64,000 nucleotides of DNA, taken from the NCBI RefSeq assembly GCF_016772475.1, contig NZ_CP068595.1, positions 4,402,001 to 4,466,000 of the forward strand, in the 5' to 3' direction. The notes below the pieces were generated by a model. That model made no database searches. It saw nothing but the letters and a program-made list of their open reading frames with translations, and had not been told where the DNA came from. The stretch is from Paenibacillus sonchi (lineage in GTDB: Bacteria > Bacillota > Bacilli > Paenibacillales > Paenibacillaceae). Positions 18,684-28,064 of the stretch are shown one piece after another; position 1 is the stretch's first letter; every line of letters begins with the position of its first letter. Both the position numbers and the translations under genes were made by a program.

Positions 18684-19781
18684 GTGTTTTTCAAAGTTAG
18701 TTTGAAGGAGAAGATTGAACTGAATAATTTTATTTGGTCTTTATGTATTTCAATTTTGCTTATACTCTTTATGTTATTGGTTTCATATTTTTACGGTAGT
18801 TCATTCGCCAATAAGATGAAAAGGAACATCGAAACAGATTTATCAAGCCAACAGAAATTTAATAAAGTTCGAGTAGGGGGATCAAAGGCTTTAGCACTTG
18901 CTTTTTTTGGTGTTTTTCCTTATGGAATTTTATTAATTGCTGTATCAGTTTTTTATCGAATACCAGCTTTCTTACTCTTTGAATCTATATTTATATATTC
19001 TGCTCTTATTTTCTCTATTGGGTATTTAGTACATAATAGGCCCTATAACATCATTCGGAGTTATCTTAAAGCAGAAGGAAGTAAATTTAGTTTACTTTCC
19101 TTGGAGTACTCTCCTACTGGAAGATTAAAGGATTGGGCTAGAGCTACAAGGAAACTGAATGAAAAGAAAAAATGGTTGGAGAAAATCTATCCATATATTG
19201 AGGAAAAGTTAGCTCCAATTGAATCTGATCCGTTAACTATCATCAGCCCAGCCGCCAACAATGCGAATTATGAAAAAAGGATCGCTATAAAACTGGCAAA
19301 GCAATTGAACAAACCAATTCGATTTATTGCCTGTGATCAACTTGAAGATATTGAAGAAGATAGATCTATTAACATAGATCATAAACTACTGGAATTTCAT
19401 TTTTGGAAGGATACACCCTATAGTGATCTTTCCAATAGACTTCAATTACAGAACATCTCCCAAGTAGATTACGTCTTAGATTTTAAAGGTGTAATTTGGC
19501 ATCAATGGAGTGAAGAAAAAGAGGTTGAGACAATTTTCAAGTATTTTGATCAGCTTCTGAAACCTGGTGGAATATATATTCTTGATGCTACAGATTCAAA
19601 TTACTTTTCAAGGCGTTGGAATGCGATAGCATTACGCCTTTTTGGTAGAATTACGAATTACGCTGAGGAATCAACTTATTTGATGATAAAGAAGTTCCTA
19701 ACTGATCCAAAGTTCTTGGAAAACCACAGGCATGAAGTTGTAGGGGGAATGCTGTTTATAACGAAAATATCCGTAGAGTGA
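18684..19781 (+). CDS. Membrane-anchored SAM-methyltransferase-like protein
   Basis: The 365-residue product has a hydrophobic helix at about residues 12-34 and two more at about 72-112. A cytoplasmic Rossmann-like region follows (about 180-360). It contains ISPAANNANYEKR, a beta strand VDYVLDFKGVIW, and FDQLLKPGGIYILDATD, the post-motif pattern of class I methyltransferases. The classic glycine-rich SAM loop is not obvious, so activity is uncertain. It has a GTG start without a strong ribosome binding site. It sits 8 bases ahead of another membrane protein gene, and the two probably work together. The substrate is unknown. Confidence 0.55.
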   Translation: MFFKVSLKEKIELNNFIWSLCISILLILFMLLVSYFYGSSFANKMKRNIETDLSSQQKFNKVRVGGSKALALAFFGVFPYGILLIAVSVFYRIPAFLLFESIFIYSALIFSIGYLVHNRPYNIIRSYLKAEGSKFSLLSLEYSPTGRLKDWARATRKLNEKKKWLEKIYPYIEEKLAPIESDPLTIISPAANNANYEKRIAIKLAKQLNKPIRFIACDQLEDIEEDRSINIDHKLLEFHFWKDTPYSDLSNRLQLQNISQVDYVLDFKGVIWHQWSEEKEVETIFKYFDQLLKPGGIYILDATDSNYFSRRWNAIALRLFGRITNYAEESTYLMIKKFLTDPKFLENHRHEVVGGMLFITKISVE

Positions 19782-19789
19782 GGTATTAG

Positions 19790-20506
19790 ATGAAGGACCG
19801 ACTTTTTCAATTCTATTCAAAAAATGCTTCTGTCAAGGCTCTAGTCCTTAGTAAGTTGTCATGGATCAACATGTCATTAAATATTGCGTTAGTCTCGGTA
19901 ATTTTTTGTCTTGTCGTTTCAATCATTATTACAGTATGTAAAATATTCATAAAACAAATACCGGAAATATTGTATTATTATTCATACGTTGCATTCCTCG
20001 CTTCACTCTTTGCTTGTATTATTTTAGCAGTTTTGTTTGTCCAAAGAGCTAAGGAAGTGGTAAGTGACAAATTGAGACTGAGTAGAAAGAATAAACAGTT
20101 TAAGTTAGGTTGGCGGACACAGGAGTTTAACGATTACCAACAGAAGATTGTAACAGACTATCTTTCTGAGCATAATCTTTTAGAAAAGTGGAAGCTTGAA
20201 AGATTAATTTTTTCTTTCGAGAAAGAAACTACACAAAAAATACCACCATTCATTGCACCAACAGTGTTTATCACCTTAATAGTCCCCAATATTAGTCAAC
20301 TCGTGGCTCCATTGTACTCAAAAAGCATAGCAGATAACATACTTGTCTTCATTCTTGTTTTCTCTGTGACCTTAGCCATTATATGGCTTATTAATAGATT
20401 AGGAAGAATGGTGTGGGATGTTAAAGACATGTTTTCTAAAAACACTATGAGGTCTGATTTGATATACATATTGGAGAATGTGCTACTTGGATTGAAGGAG
20501 ACGTAG
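19790..20506 (+). CDS. Multi-pass membrane protein of unknown function
   Basis: ATG 19790 follows the methyltransferase-like gene by 8 bases. The 238-residue product has paired hydrophobic segments at about residues 32-55 and 62-85, a charged central domain with YQQKIVTDYL and FEKETTQ, and a second pair at about 155-205. I do not recognise the family. Close spacing suggests co-translation with 18684-19781. Confidence 0.6.
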   Translation: MKDRLFQFYSKNASVKALVLSKLSWINMSLNIALVSVIFCLVVSIIITVCKIFIKQIPEILYYYSYVAFLASLFACIILAVLFVQRAKEVVSDKLRLSRKNKQFKLGWRTQEFNDYQQKIVTDYLSEHNLLEKWKLERLIFSFEKETTQKIPPFIAPTVFITLIVPNISQLVAPLYSKSIADNILVFILVFSVTLAIIWLINRLGRMVWDVKDMFSKNTMRSDLIYILENVLLGLKET

Positions 20507-20866
20507 ACTGAACATTTTTTGATTGGACTCGTACACCATTCCCGCATCTCTTCTTCATCGGCGAAAGCTTCAGGCTCAAACAGGTGAGGGATTTCCAGTA
20601 AAAGTTGGGCTGTTAGGCAACTTTACAATTTTGTAGCAAAACTCATATCCGGTTGCAAATAAGCAACTTGGAGTAGTTGGAATTATTGGCTATCTATGTG
20701 ACCCCTGAACTCAGTATTGCAAGTAAATAATATCATTAGGATCCGAAGAAGTGGATGCACAATTTTTACCCGCAACGCTGACTATGCCCGTTGGAGAGAA
20801 GATACTTACTATTTATTACACTTTGTTGAGATTTAAATAAATGAGTAGCGAGAACGGGGGATACTT
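20507..20866. other. Intergenic region, 360 bases
   Basis: No intact reading frame with a start signal is visible on either strand, and there is no convincing hairpin. It appears to be decayed sequence between two unrelated genes. Confidence 0.4.
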
Positions 20867-21664
20867 TTGGGAGAATATTCGACACTTTCGCAGCTGGAAG
20901 AGAACCAATCACACTATGAAGAATGGATTCGGGAATTAGGTGTAGTCTCACCAGCTTCAGATCATTTAATGAAACTAAAGAAAATTCCTTTGTTTCATGT
21001 TTTGAAAACTTTGCCAGATGAACAGACTTTGATTAATTTTAAAAATGTATTAGAAATGAAAAAACTTATTTCGAAAAAAAAGCTTCTATCTATGGGGATT
21101 TTTGCGGAATCTCTTGGCGGAACGCTTTCATTTGATGAGTCATTTTCACGAAATGAATTTGTTTATTTTTCTTCTCATTTTCTTCAAAAATCATTTTCAG
21201 AAATGATTGTATTTACTGGTTCTTGTCAAAGTATTGTTGGAAATGTTATTTATCCAGATGCGTTCTTTTGTAATGATATTGCGATGTATACTAATCTAAT
21301 GAGTTCTAAGACAGATTTAGACTCTTACAAAAAATCTATGTTAAAAGTTGAAAATGGAGTTGATATAGTTGCACGTATAATTGAAGTAACGTATCCCAAT
21401 TTAGCAGAATTTAATGTTTTCGATCCACTCCCATACATACCTGCTTCACTTCCGTTTTATGGTATGGATGGATGGTTTAATCCGGAAGTGGCAGTAAAAA
21501 ATGAGGTTCTGCTTAACGATGAGATTCGTATTCTTATTACAGGCAAGTCAGACTTTACTAATCAAGCTGGTATTATAGCAAGACGCTATGGGATAAATCC
21601 CCTAATATTTAATAAGAGAGAAGATATGGTGAATTGGTATAGGAACATTCTAGTTGAAGATTAA
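20867..21664 (+). CDS. Hypothetical protein, 265 residues
   Basis: It starts at TTG 20867 with GGGGGA just upstream. No signal peptide or membrane segment is seen. Recognisable stretches are YEEWIRELGVVSPASDHLMK, a mixed alpha/beta middle with VYFSSHFLQKSFSEMIVFTG, and an end with IRILITGKSDFTNQAGIIAR. I do not recognise the family. It is an isolated gene flanked by decayed DNA on both sides, as is common in accessory islands. Confidence 0.55.
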   Translation: MGEYSTLSQLEENQSHYEEWIRELGVVSPASDHLMKLKKIPLFHVLKTLPDEQTLINFKNVLEMKKLISKKKLLSMGIFAESLGGTLSFDESFSRNEFVYFSSHFLQKSFSEMIVFTGSCQSIVGNVIYPDAFFCNDIAMYTNLMSSKTDLDSYKKSMLKVENGVDIVARIIEVTYPNLAEFNVFDPLPYIPASLPFYGMDGWFNPEVAVKNEVLLNDEIRILITGKSDFTNQAGIIARRYGINPLIFNKREDMVNWYRNILVED

Positions 21665-22084
21665 AATATAAAATAATGCTGCATAGAGTGGCAAGACAAG
21701 TCTACGCTTTCGCAAATTTAAGGAGATTGCCTTGACGACAAGGTATAGTATAACAAAAGGCCAAAATGCGATATTTAATATAAATAAAAGTGTGACGGCT
21801 TATCAAGCTAAGTATGATCATTTATTAATGAAGCTTTATATGAAGATTTCTAGGCCAAAGAGTTGCGAAGGCTAGTTTACGATAAGTGAGTTTTAAACCG
21901 GGTTAAAACCGAGGACATTTTATTCTTTCATTATGGAAAAGATATGTGTCTTTTGGCTAAGTGTTTTTCCAAGCTACTCACCGAAGAGAGCTTCCTCGAT
22001 CAAGCAGGCGATGGAATATATTTTGCAGTAAAAATTTAGGCGGGCAAGAAAATTATACACTTTAACAGTATTTGAGGAGGAATT
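21665..22084. other. Intergenic region with decayed coding sequence, 420 bases
   Basis: Short open pieces are visible (for example FPSYSPKRASSIKQAMEYIL just before the next gene) but no complete gene. GAGGAGGAA at the 3' end is the ribosome binding site of the next gene. Confidence 0.4.
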
Positions 22085-22960
22085 TTGTTGAGGTTTATAA
22101 GAAGTTATAACCGAATTATGGATCGGAAAAACAGTATTAATAATAAGAATTCCGCGAAAATAAAACGGATAAGCAAAAATAGATTTAGAAGAACTTCTAC
22201 CAACTTGCCTACAATTGATGAAGGTGAATATTTAGCTGGAAAAATTCTTGAGAAACCCTTGGAATCATATGTAGAAGGATTAAAGCTGGCTTTTGATCTT
22301 TTAATTGAAACTTTGACGATTGCTCCAGCTCAAGATTATAGGGAATTGAGAAGTTCATTTTTAGTTTCAAACAGCCTTCTTATAAAATGCATTAATGATC
22401 TCCGTGCTCTATGGCAACTCGGGTCAAAGGGCTATCCAATACAAGCTGCTACAATTGCCTCTTCTTTATACGAAACCTCTTTCACAATCGGAGCAATAGG
22501 AGATGATGATGAAGCAGCAGATAATTGGATTAATCATTCTGATTTTACATCTATGCCGATGAGTGTATTTAAGATGACTAAAGATACTATAAAAAAACAA
22601 ACACAAAATATAGATATACCATTTAAAAGTCTGGCTGAAGCTGAATATAAAAAGTATCAGACATTATGTATGGCGAAACATGGGAATCCATTAATCCAAA
22701 TGCGTCATGGAATTACACTTCAAAATGGAGCCTTTATTGGAGAGCCTGGACCGGAGAATACCGAAGATTCTCTTAAATTAATTTGCTACTCTATGGAAAG
22801 CTCAATATCGTTTGTAATGGCAGGTGTTGCAACTTATATTAATGAACATTTAGTAGATTTGAATACTACTAAGTTAGTTGAAAAATATAATAATGTTCTT
22901 GAGTTTTACAAGCTCTTAGTTCAGCAGTCAATTAATAAATGGGGATCAGATAATAGTTAA
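22085..22960 (+). CDS. DUF5677-like protein
   Basis: The gene begins at tandem TTG codons (22085 or 22088) behind GAGGAGG. After a basic N-terminus of about 40 residues, a helical region contains ESYVEGLKLAFDLLIETL, CINDLRALWQLGSKGYPIQA and TIASSLYETSFTIGAIGDDD. These features fit the DUF5677 family of helical proteins often seen near defence genes. No catalytic motif is evident to me. It may be part of the defence-like island with 23158 and 24125, although 200 bases of decayed sequence separate them. Confidence 0.55.
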   Translation: MLRFIRSYNRIMDRKNSINNKNSAKIKRISKNRFRRTSTNLPTIDEGEYLAGKILEKPLESYVEGLKLAFDLLIETLTIAPAQDYRELRSSFLVSNSLLIKCINDLRALWQLGSKGYPIQAATIASSLYETSFTIGAIGDDDEAADNWINHSDFTSMPMSVFKMTKDTIKKQTQNIDIPFKSLAEAEYKKYQTLCMAKHGNPLIQMRHGITLQNGAFIGEPGPENTEDSLKLICYSMESSISFVMAGVATYINEHLVDLNTTKLVEKYNNVLEFYKLLVQQSINKWGSDNS

Positions 22961-22986
22961 TGGACTGTCAAATTCATCGGATTTGA

Positions 22987-23094
22987 CTGATTGATCTGCA
23001 GCAAGAACGCTTTGATGGTTTCGAGATAAGCTGGATTCTTTCCACCGTTGAATACTACTGGCGTAAGCAGGTTGGGGCGAAAAGGAAAGCTTAG
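22987..23094 (+). pseudogene. Short coding relic
   Basis: An open stretch of 35 codons ends at TAG 23092-23094 and encodes residues such as QQERFDGFEISWILSTVEYY followed by WRKQVGAKRKA. It has no start codon or ribosome binding site. It is probably the remnant of an earlier gene at this accessory locus. Confidence 0.25.
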
Positions 23095-23157
23095 CATTTC
23101 TCGCAGCAAAACTCAATTTCATGGTTGTAAAATGTGGTAAAGTCAGGAGGAGACAAT

Positions 23158-24012
23158 ATGCAAGATCAGTTTGTAATGAATCAAGTTACAGCCCTATTTT
23201 CATTTTTAAAACATCATGTAGATCTGAGTACCAAAACGACACTTAATGATATTGGTTTTTCTTTAGAAACCTTTTTCATGGATTTATTTAATAAATTTGA
23301 TGGAGAAAATAATTGGGTGAATGCTAACGTAGAGAACTTAAATCAACCAGCCATTGACCTAATTAATAGAAAAAGTAAACATGCTCTACAAGTCACAGTA
23401 AGAGCAGACAGTACTAAAATTAAGAAGACTATTGAAATGTATGAAAAACACAAGGTTGATGTAGACAAAATTACGATTATAGGTTTTCTTCATCACACAA
23501 ATTACAAGAAGAATAATTCTGAAACCGTGGGTATTGATTATATAACAAGGCGAATTAAAGGGTGCAGTTTAGTACAGAAGACTGAGATTTTGGATCTGAT
23601 AAAAAATAGCATTCCTGTACATGTATTATCTCCTCTGAGCGATAGTGATTGTTTTGATGTTATTCAAAGAATGCTAGATAGAAGTGCTCTACGAGATGAT
23701 AGATATTGTGAAGGAAGCTATGAGGACATGATCCGTGGGCTGAAAGAAGCAAAAGATTTAATAACTTCTGGTGTCACAAGTAAAGTAGGTATTAGCACCA
23801 AGCCCATCTCAGGATATACAGAGCCACTTCAAAGTGAACTTTCAGATATCGAATATAAAATATCTGACATTATTCGAATATGTAATAGATCCAAAAGAGA
23901 TAATTTTGTTATTTTATCAATGAACGAAAAAATAGAGATTGACAGATTGAAAGATGAAATTATAAATCAGATGAATTTGATTAGTTCAAGTTTGGGGAAG
24001 AAAAAATATTGA
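23158..24012 (+). CDS. SMEK-domain-like protein
   Basis: ATG 23158 has AGGAGG seven bases upstream. The 284-residue protein opens with a region resembling the SMEK domain: VTALFSFLKHHVDLSTKTTL, ETFFMDLFNKFDGENNWVNA, and then AIDLINRKSKHALQVT. The D...QVT arrangement is like a restriction-endonuclease core lacking a clear catalytic lysine. The C-terminal third is helical. The gene lies about 110 bases before a zinc-hook ATPase gene. SMEK proteins are found in conflict and defence loci; the exact role here is inferred from context. Confidence 0.6.
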   Translation: MQDQFVMNQVTALFSFLKHHVDLSTKTTLNDIGFSLETFFMDLFNKFDGENNWVNANVENLNQPAIDLINRKSKHALQVTVRADSTKIKKTIEMYEKHKVDVDKITIIGFLHHTNYKKNNSETVGIDYITRRIKGCSLVQKTEILDLIKNSIPVHVLSPLSDSDCFDVIQRMLDRSALRDDRYCEGSYEDMIRGLKEAKDLITSGVTSKVGISTKPISGYTEPLQSELSDIEYKISDIIRICNRSKRDNFVILSMNEKIEIDRLKDEIINQMNLISSSLGKKKY

Positions 24013-24124
24013 GAAGATAATGAGGATGTCAATTTAGCTAAGACAGTACATCATTGCGCACGGAATTCAGGAGGCAAACATTTGCTAAGTTATTTTAACA
24101 TACATGGAAAGTGAGGGAACCATT

Positions 24125-26332
24125 ATGATTAATAAAATTATTGTAAGAAATAAGGCTAGTTATGATGCGGCTGGTATAACTTTAGATAATCTTGAAAAAG
24201 TGAATTTTATTTATGGGGCAAATGGTAGTGGGAAAACAACTATTTCTGACTTTTTAAAAAACACTTCAATTTATCCTCACTGTCAAGTGTCATGGACGAA
24301 TAACTTAGAATTAAGAAGGATAGTTTACAATAAAGAGTTCATTGAAGAAAACTTTCATCAGAATAGTGATATTAAAGGCATCTTTACTCTAGGTAAGGAG
24401 TCTCAAGAAATTCAGCGAAAAATTGAACAAATTAGAACAAATATAAACAAAGTTTCTGATGATATCTCCGCATTGGAGAACAATATTCAAGATAAAAGGG
24501 AGGCACAAAATCAAAACGATAAAGAATTTGAAGAAATATGTTGGAAGTTAAAACAAAAGTACGATGATATATTTCAAGAAGCATTTACAGGTTTCAGAGG
24601 AAGAAAAGCTAAATTTAAAGAAAAATGTAAATTAGAGTCTCAGAGTACCCATGAATTAGAAGCGTTAAATCAGCTTAAAGAGAAATGTAGTGATATTTTT
24701 AAAGGACAAAAAGAAAAAATTGAGTTAGTACGTAATTTAGAATATGAGCAATGTAATGTAGCTTCAACTGACAGTATTTTTAATACAAAAATAATTGGAC
24801 AGGAAGATTTGGACATTTCACAATTAATTGCAAAATTAAATATTAGTGATTGGGTAAGACAAGGTCAAAGTCATCTGCACCAAGCAGACGGAGTATGTCC
24901 ATTCTGTCAAAGAAAATTGGAACAGGAATTTATCGTTAAGCTAGATCAGCTTTTCGATGAGAATTTTAATAAAAAGATTCAGCATCTTGAATTAGCAATT
25001 ACACTTTATTCGAAATCTGTTGGAGATATTTTTGAACGAATTGATGGTATTTTAAAGTTGGATAACGTTTTTTTGGACAAGCAGGGTTTAGGTAGTAAGA
25101 AATCTGCTGCTGATGCAAAACATCAAGCTAACTTACTGTTGTTGTCTCTAAAGAAGAGTGAACCAAGTAGGTCTGTAGAACTTGAATTGCTTGATGAAGA
25201 ATTCTTTTCAATTAATAGTCTAATTAAAGCAGCAAATGAGCAGATAACTAATCATAACAAATTGATAGATAATTATCATCTTGAACGAAATAATTTGATT
25301 TCACGTATTTGGAAATTTATCGCATCCGAAAATGCAAATGCACATAAAACTTATGTTGAAAATGAGTTTCGCCTAAATAGGATGATAGATGGAATGTCGC
25401 ATAGTCTTGCTAACAAGAAAAAAATGAAGCAAATGTTTGTGAAGCAAATTGTCGAACTCGAAAATCAAATAACTAGTGTAGTGCCATCTATAAATGAAAT
25501 GAATAAAATATTGAATTCTTTTAATTTTACAAATTTTAAATTTTCGGAACCAACAGAAAAAGGAAGTTATCGTATAGTAAGAGAAGATGGTGAGAATGCA
25601 AAGGATACTTTGAGTGAAGGTGAAAAAACATTTGTTACCTTCCTTTACTTTATTCAATTAATAAATGGAAGTAATGATAGAAGTAGAATTACAGATAATA
25701 AAATTGTTGTGATTGATGATCCAATTTCTAGCTTGGATAGTAATATTGTATTTATTGTAAGCAACTTAATAAGAGATATCATTGAAAAAATTAGAAATAA
25801 TAATCATAGTACAATAAAACAATTATTCGTCTTGACACATAATATCTATTTTCATAAAGAGGTCACTTTCAATAAGGGAAAGGGGACAAATAAGTTAGCA
25901 GACGAAACTTTCTGGATTTTGCGCAAAGTTAATAACGTATCTTGTATAAAAAGCTATGATACAAATCCTATTAAGTCATCATATGAGCTAATGTGGCAAG
26001 AAATTAAATATACGAATGAAAGATCTTCAAGTACAATCCAAAACTTGATAAGAAGAATTATCGAAAATTATTTTAAAATTTATGGAAATTATAAAGAAGA
26101 AGATATTATTGAGAAATTTGAGAACGAAGAAAAGGTTATATGTCGTTCACTTATCTCATGGGCAAACGATGGTTCTCATTACATTATGGATGATTTATAT
26201 ACCGAAGTAACTAGTGATACAGTTGAAAAATATTTATTTGTTTTCAAAAAGATGTTTGAGGTTACTGGACATAGTGCACATTATAATATGATGATGGGAA
26301 TAACTGATGATAGCTTAGCATTGTCAAGCTAA
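24125..26332 (+). CDS. RloC/PrrC-like AAA_13 ATPase with zinc hook (candidate anticodon nuclease)
   Basis: I prefer ATG 24125 (GTGAGGG upstream) to the in-frame 24104. The 735-residue protein has Walker A GANGSGKT (residues 31-38), a coiled-coil interrupted by a zinc hook CPFC (258-261), an ABC signature LSEGE (about 496), Walker B VVIDDP and H-loop LTHN. This is the RloC/PrrC-type AAA_13 layout. The C-terminal part has R643-x3-E647 and H685, a spacing similar to the R-E-H triad of anticodon nucleases. Such enzymes cut tRNA anticodon loops in infected or DNA-damaged cells. The triad match is suggestive only, since many AAA_13 proteins have related residues there. Partner gene: SMEK-like 23158. 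Confidence 0.65.
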   Translation: MINKIIVRNKASYDAAGITLDNLEKVNFIYGANGSGKTTISDFLKNTSIYPHCQVSWTNNLELRRIVYNKEFIEENFHQNSDIKGIFTLGKESQEIQRKIEQIRTNINKVSDDISALENNIQDKREAQNQNDKEFEEICWKLKQKYDDIFQEAFTGFRGRKAKFKEKCKLESQSTHELEALNQLKEKCSDIFKGQKEKIELVRNLEYEQCNVASTDSIFNTKIIGQEDLDISQLIAKLNISDWVRQGQSHLHQADGVCPFCQRKLEQEFIVKLDQLFDENFNKKIQHLELAITLYSKSVGDIFERIDGILKLDNVFLDKQGLGSKKSAADAKHQANLLLLSLKKSEPSRSVELELLDEEFFSINSLIKAANEQITNHNKLIDNYHLERNNLISRIWKFIASENANAHKTYVENEFRLNRMIDGMSHSLANKKKMKQMFVKQIVELENQITSVVPSINEMNKILNSFNFTNFKFSEPTEKGSYRIVREDGENAKDTLSEGEKTFVTFLYFIQLINGSNDRSRITDNKIVVIDDPISSLDSNIVFIVSNLIRDIIEKIRNNNHSTIKQLFVLTHNIYFHKEVTFNKGKGTNKLADETFWILRKVNNVSCIKSYDTNPIKSSYELMWQEIKYTNERSSSTIQNLIRRIIENYFKIYGNYKEEDIIEKFENEEKVICRSLISWANDGSHYIMDDLYTEVTSDTVEKYLFVFKKMFEVTGHSAHYNMMMGITDDSLALSS

Positions 26333-26612
26333 AATTAAGATTGTTAAAAAGATCTTATTATTGAGTACATACTCTTTTAAAACAAATCTATTTTGCTAAA
26401 ACTGGGTTTTCAACCCCAAGTGCCTCACCTCATTTATGAGGTTGGTTTGAGTATAATTCCATTAATGGATTATTTACGTTGGTAATAAATTATTGCGTTT
26501 TATAGACAAACAGAGAAAATTGATCTTTTGTTCGAATTAAGCAAATGATGGATAAATAATAGAGGTTATTTTACGTATGATAAGGAACGATAATAATCGA
26601 GGAGGAAACTTG

Positions 26613-27074
26613 ATGAGCCAGGTGAACTTATCTTTTTCAATCCAAGGAGATAGTGAAGGATTTGTAACGCTTGAATGTCCGTTTTGCAATTCAGAATTCA
26701 AGGTCAACGCGGGCGAATTTCAAAATGATAATAAACCAGTCTTTGACTTATTTTGTCCATATTGTGGCTTAACTAGTGAGAAAAATAATTTTTATACAAG
26801 AGAGACAATTGAGAAGATACAAGCTTTGGTTACAAATTATGCGATTGAACAACTGAACGAGGCTTTTGGTAAAATGGCTTGTAGGATAAATAGCAGGAAC
26901 AGTGTTATAAAAATGGATTTTAAGCCGCTTAAGGCGGCCAATATCAAAGAACTGAAGGATCGCGATACTACAGAAGAAATTTTTTCTTGCGGTTGTTGCG
27001 AGAATCATGTGAAAGTTCATTATTGTGCAGGTGTTTCCAAAGTATACTGTCCGTATTGTGGGGTTGATATATAA
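26613..27074 (+). CDS. Double zinc-ribbon protein
   Basis: ATG 26613 was chosen because GGAGG lies upstream; an in-frame ATG at 26577 lacks one. The 153-residue protein has CPFC ... CPYCG near the N-terminus and CGCC ... CPYCG at the C-terminus, two four-cysteine zinc ribbons. Its TAA overlaps the ATG of the next gene (TAATG), so the two are co-translated. The function is unknown. Confidence 0.65.
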   Translation: MSQVNLSFSIQGDSEGFVTLECPFCNSEFKVNAGEFQNDNKPVFDLFCPYCGLTSEKNNFYTRETIEKIQALVTNYAIEQLNEAFGKMACRINSRNSVIKMDFKPLKAANIKELKDRDTTEEIFSCGCCENHVKVHYCAGVSKVYCPYCGVDI

Positions 27075-27895
27075 TGAATTTGACCGAGTTGAGGCTTTTG
27101 AGTTTAGAGTTTAGAAGGGTATCAAGCAACATGCTAATGAGTGATGCTGATACCTCAACTGTTCAATTAATAAGGTTTAAGGTATATATTGACTCAACTC
27201 CGGTCATAAGTGACATTATTCAGGAGCGTATTAGCGGGGTGGAGTATGATTTTAGGCAATGTTTTTTGTTTGAAGGTTCCAATTGGAACTATATAGAACC
27301 TCCTGTTGATGAGGCTAGTCATTTGAAGGCACAATACGATTACATGTCGTATCTTTGCTTAGAAAATAAGGATGTCAAAGGTATTGCATACAGCTTTATA
27401 CACAGAAAAGGGAGTTGGAATGATATAGTCAGGGATTTTTTGGACAGTGCGTTCAAGCCCTTAGTTGATTATATTGTTGATTCAATGGCTAAAAAAATTA
27501 TGATTCTAGAGGGAGAAAAGGTTATGGGGAATATATATCAAAATATAGGCAACAATTACGGAAACATTAATGCTGCCGGGAGAGATGTGAATTATACTGG
27601 CAATATAATAAATAATGATATAGATGAAATTATGTCGTTGATTGAAAAATTGTTACCAACTATTCAGTCAAGTGAGCTGCTGACAGAAGACGAGAAAGAA
27701 AGTTTGACTGATGATTTGGAGACTATTAAAGAGCAGGTAGAATCAACAACTCCTAAGTTTCCTAGAATAAGAAAGGCATTAGAAAACATAAAAAGTTTTG
27801 TAGCAATTGCTTCTAAGGGGGCTGCTTCAGCAACTACATTACTTACTGATTGGAAAAATTTTGTTGAAAAAGTTGGGGAATTTGTTGTAAAGTGA
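27074..27895 (+). CDS. Conflict-system-like protein with Gly/Asn motif
   Basis: The gene overlaps the zinc-ribbon gene by one base. The 273-residue product has an alpha/beta first half, then NIYQNIGNNYGNINAAGRDV at about residues 153-172, a short glycine/asparagine-rich motif of the kind I associate with predicted bacterial conflict proteins, and then a helical C-terminus. There is no signal peptide. I infer a defence or signalling role with low confidence. Confidence 0.5.
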   Translation: MNLTELRLLSLEFRRVSSNMLMSDADTSTVQLIRFKVYIDSTPVISDIIQERISGVEYDFRQCFLFEGSNWNYIEPPVDEASHLKAQYDYMSYLCLENKDVKGIAYSFIHRKGSWNDIVRDFLDSAFKPLVDYIVDSMAKKIMILEGEKVMGNIYQNIGNNYGNINAAGRDVNYTGNIINNDIDEIMSLIEKLLPTIQSSELLTEDEKESLTDDLETIKEQVESTTPKFPRIRKALENIKSFVAIASKGAASATTLLTDWKNFVEKVGEFVVK

Positions 27896-28064
27896 GATTT
27901 CTTTCTCCTATAACAAGGCTTTGGTTTCCGACTTCTTGTTTTGATTGTTAGAGCAAAAAAGCGTGATTGTGAGATCGAACCTTTACTTAGATTAATGGTT
28001 TCGAACACTTATCTTACCTATGTTTAGTGAAATGATAAAATTAACTTATAGAAGAAGGTTCTGT

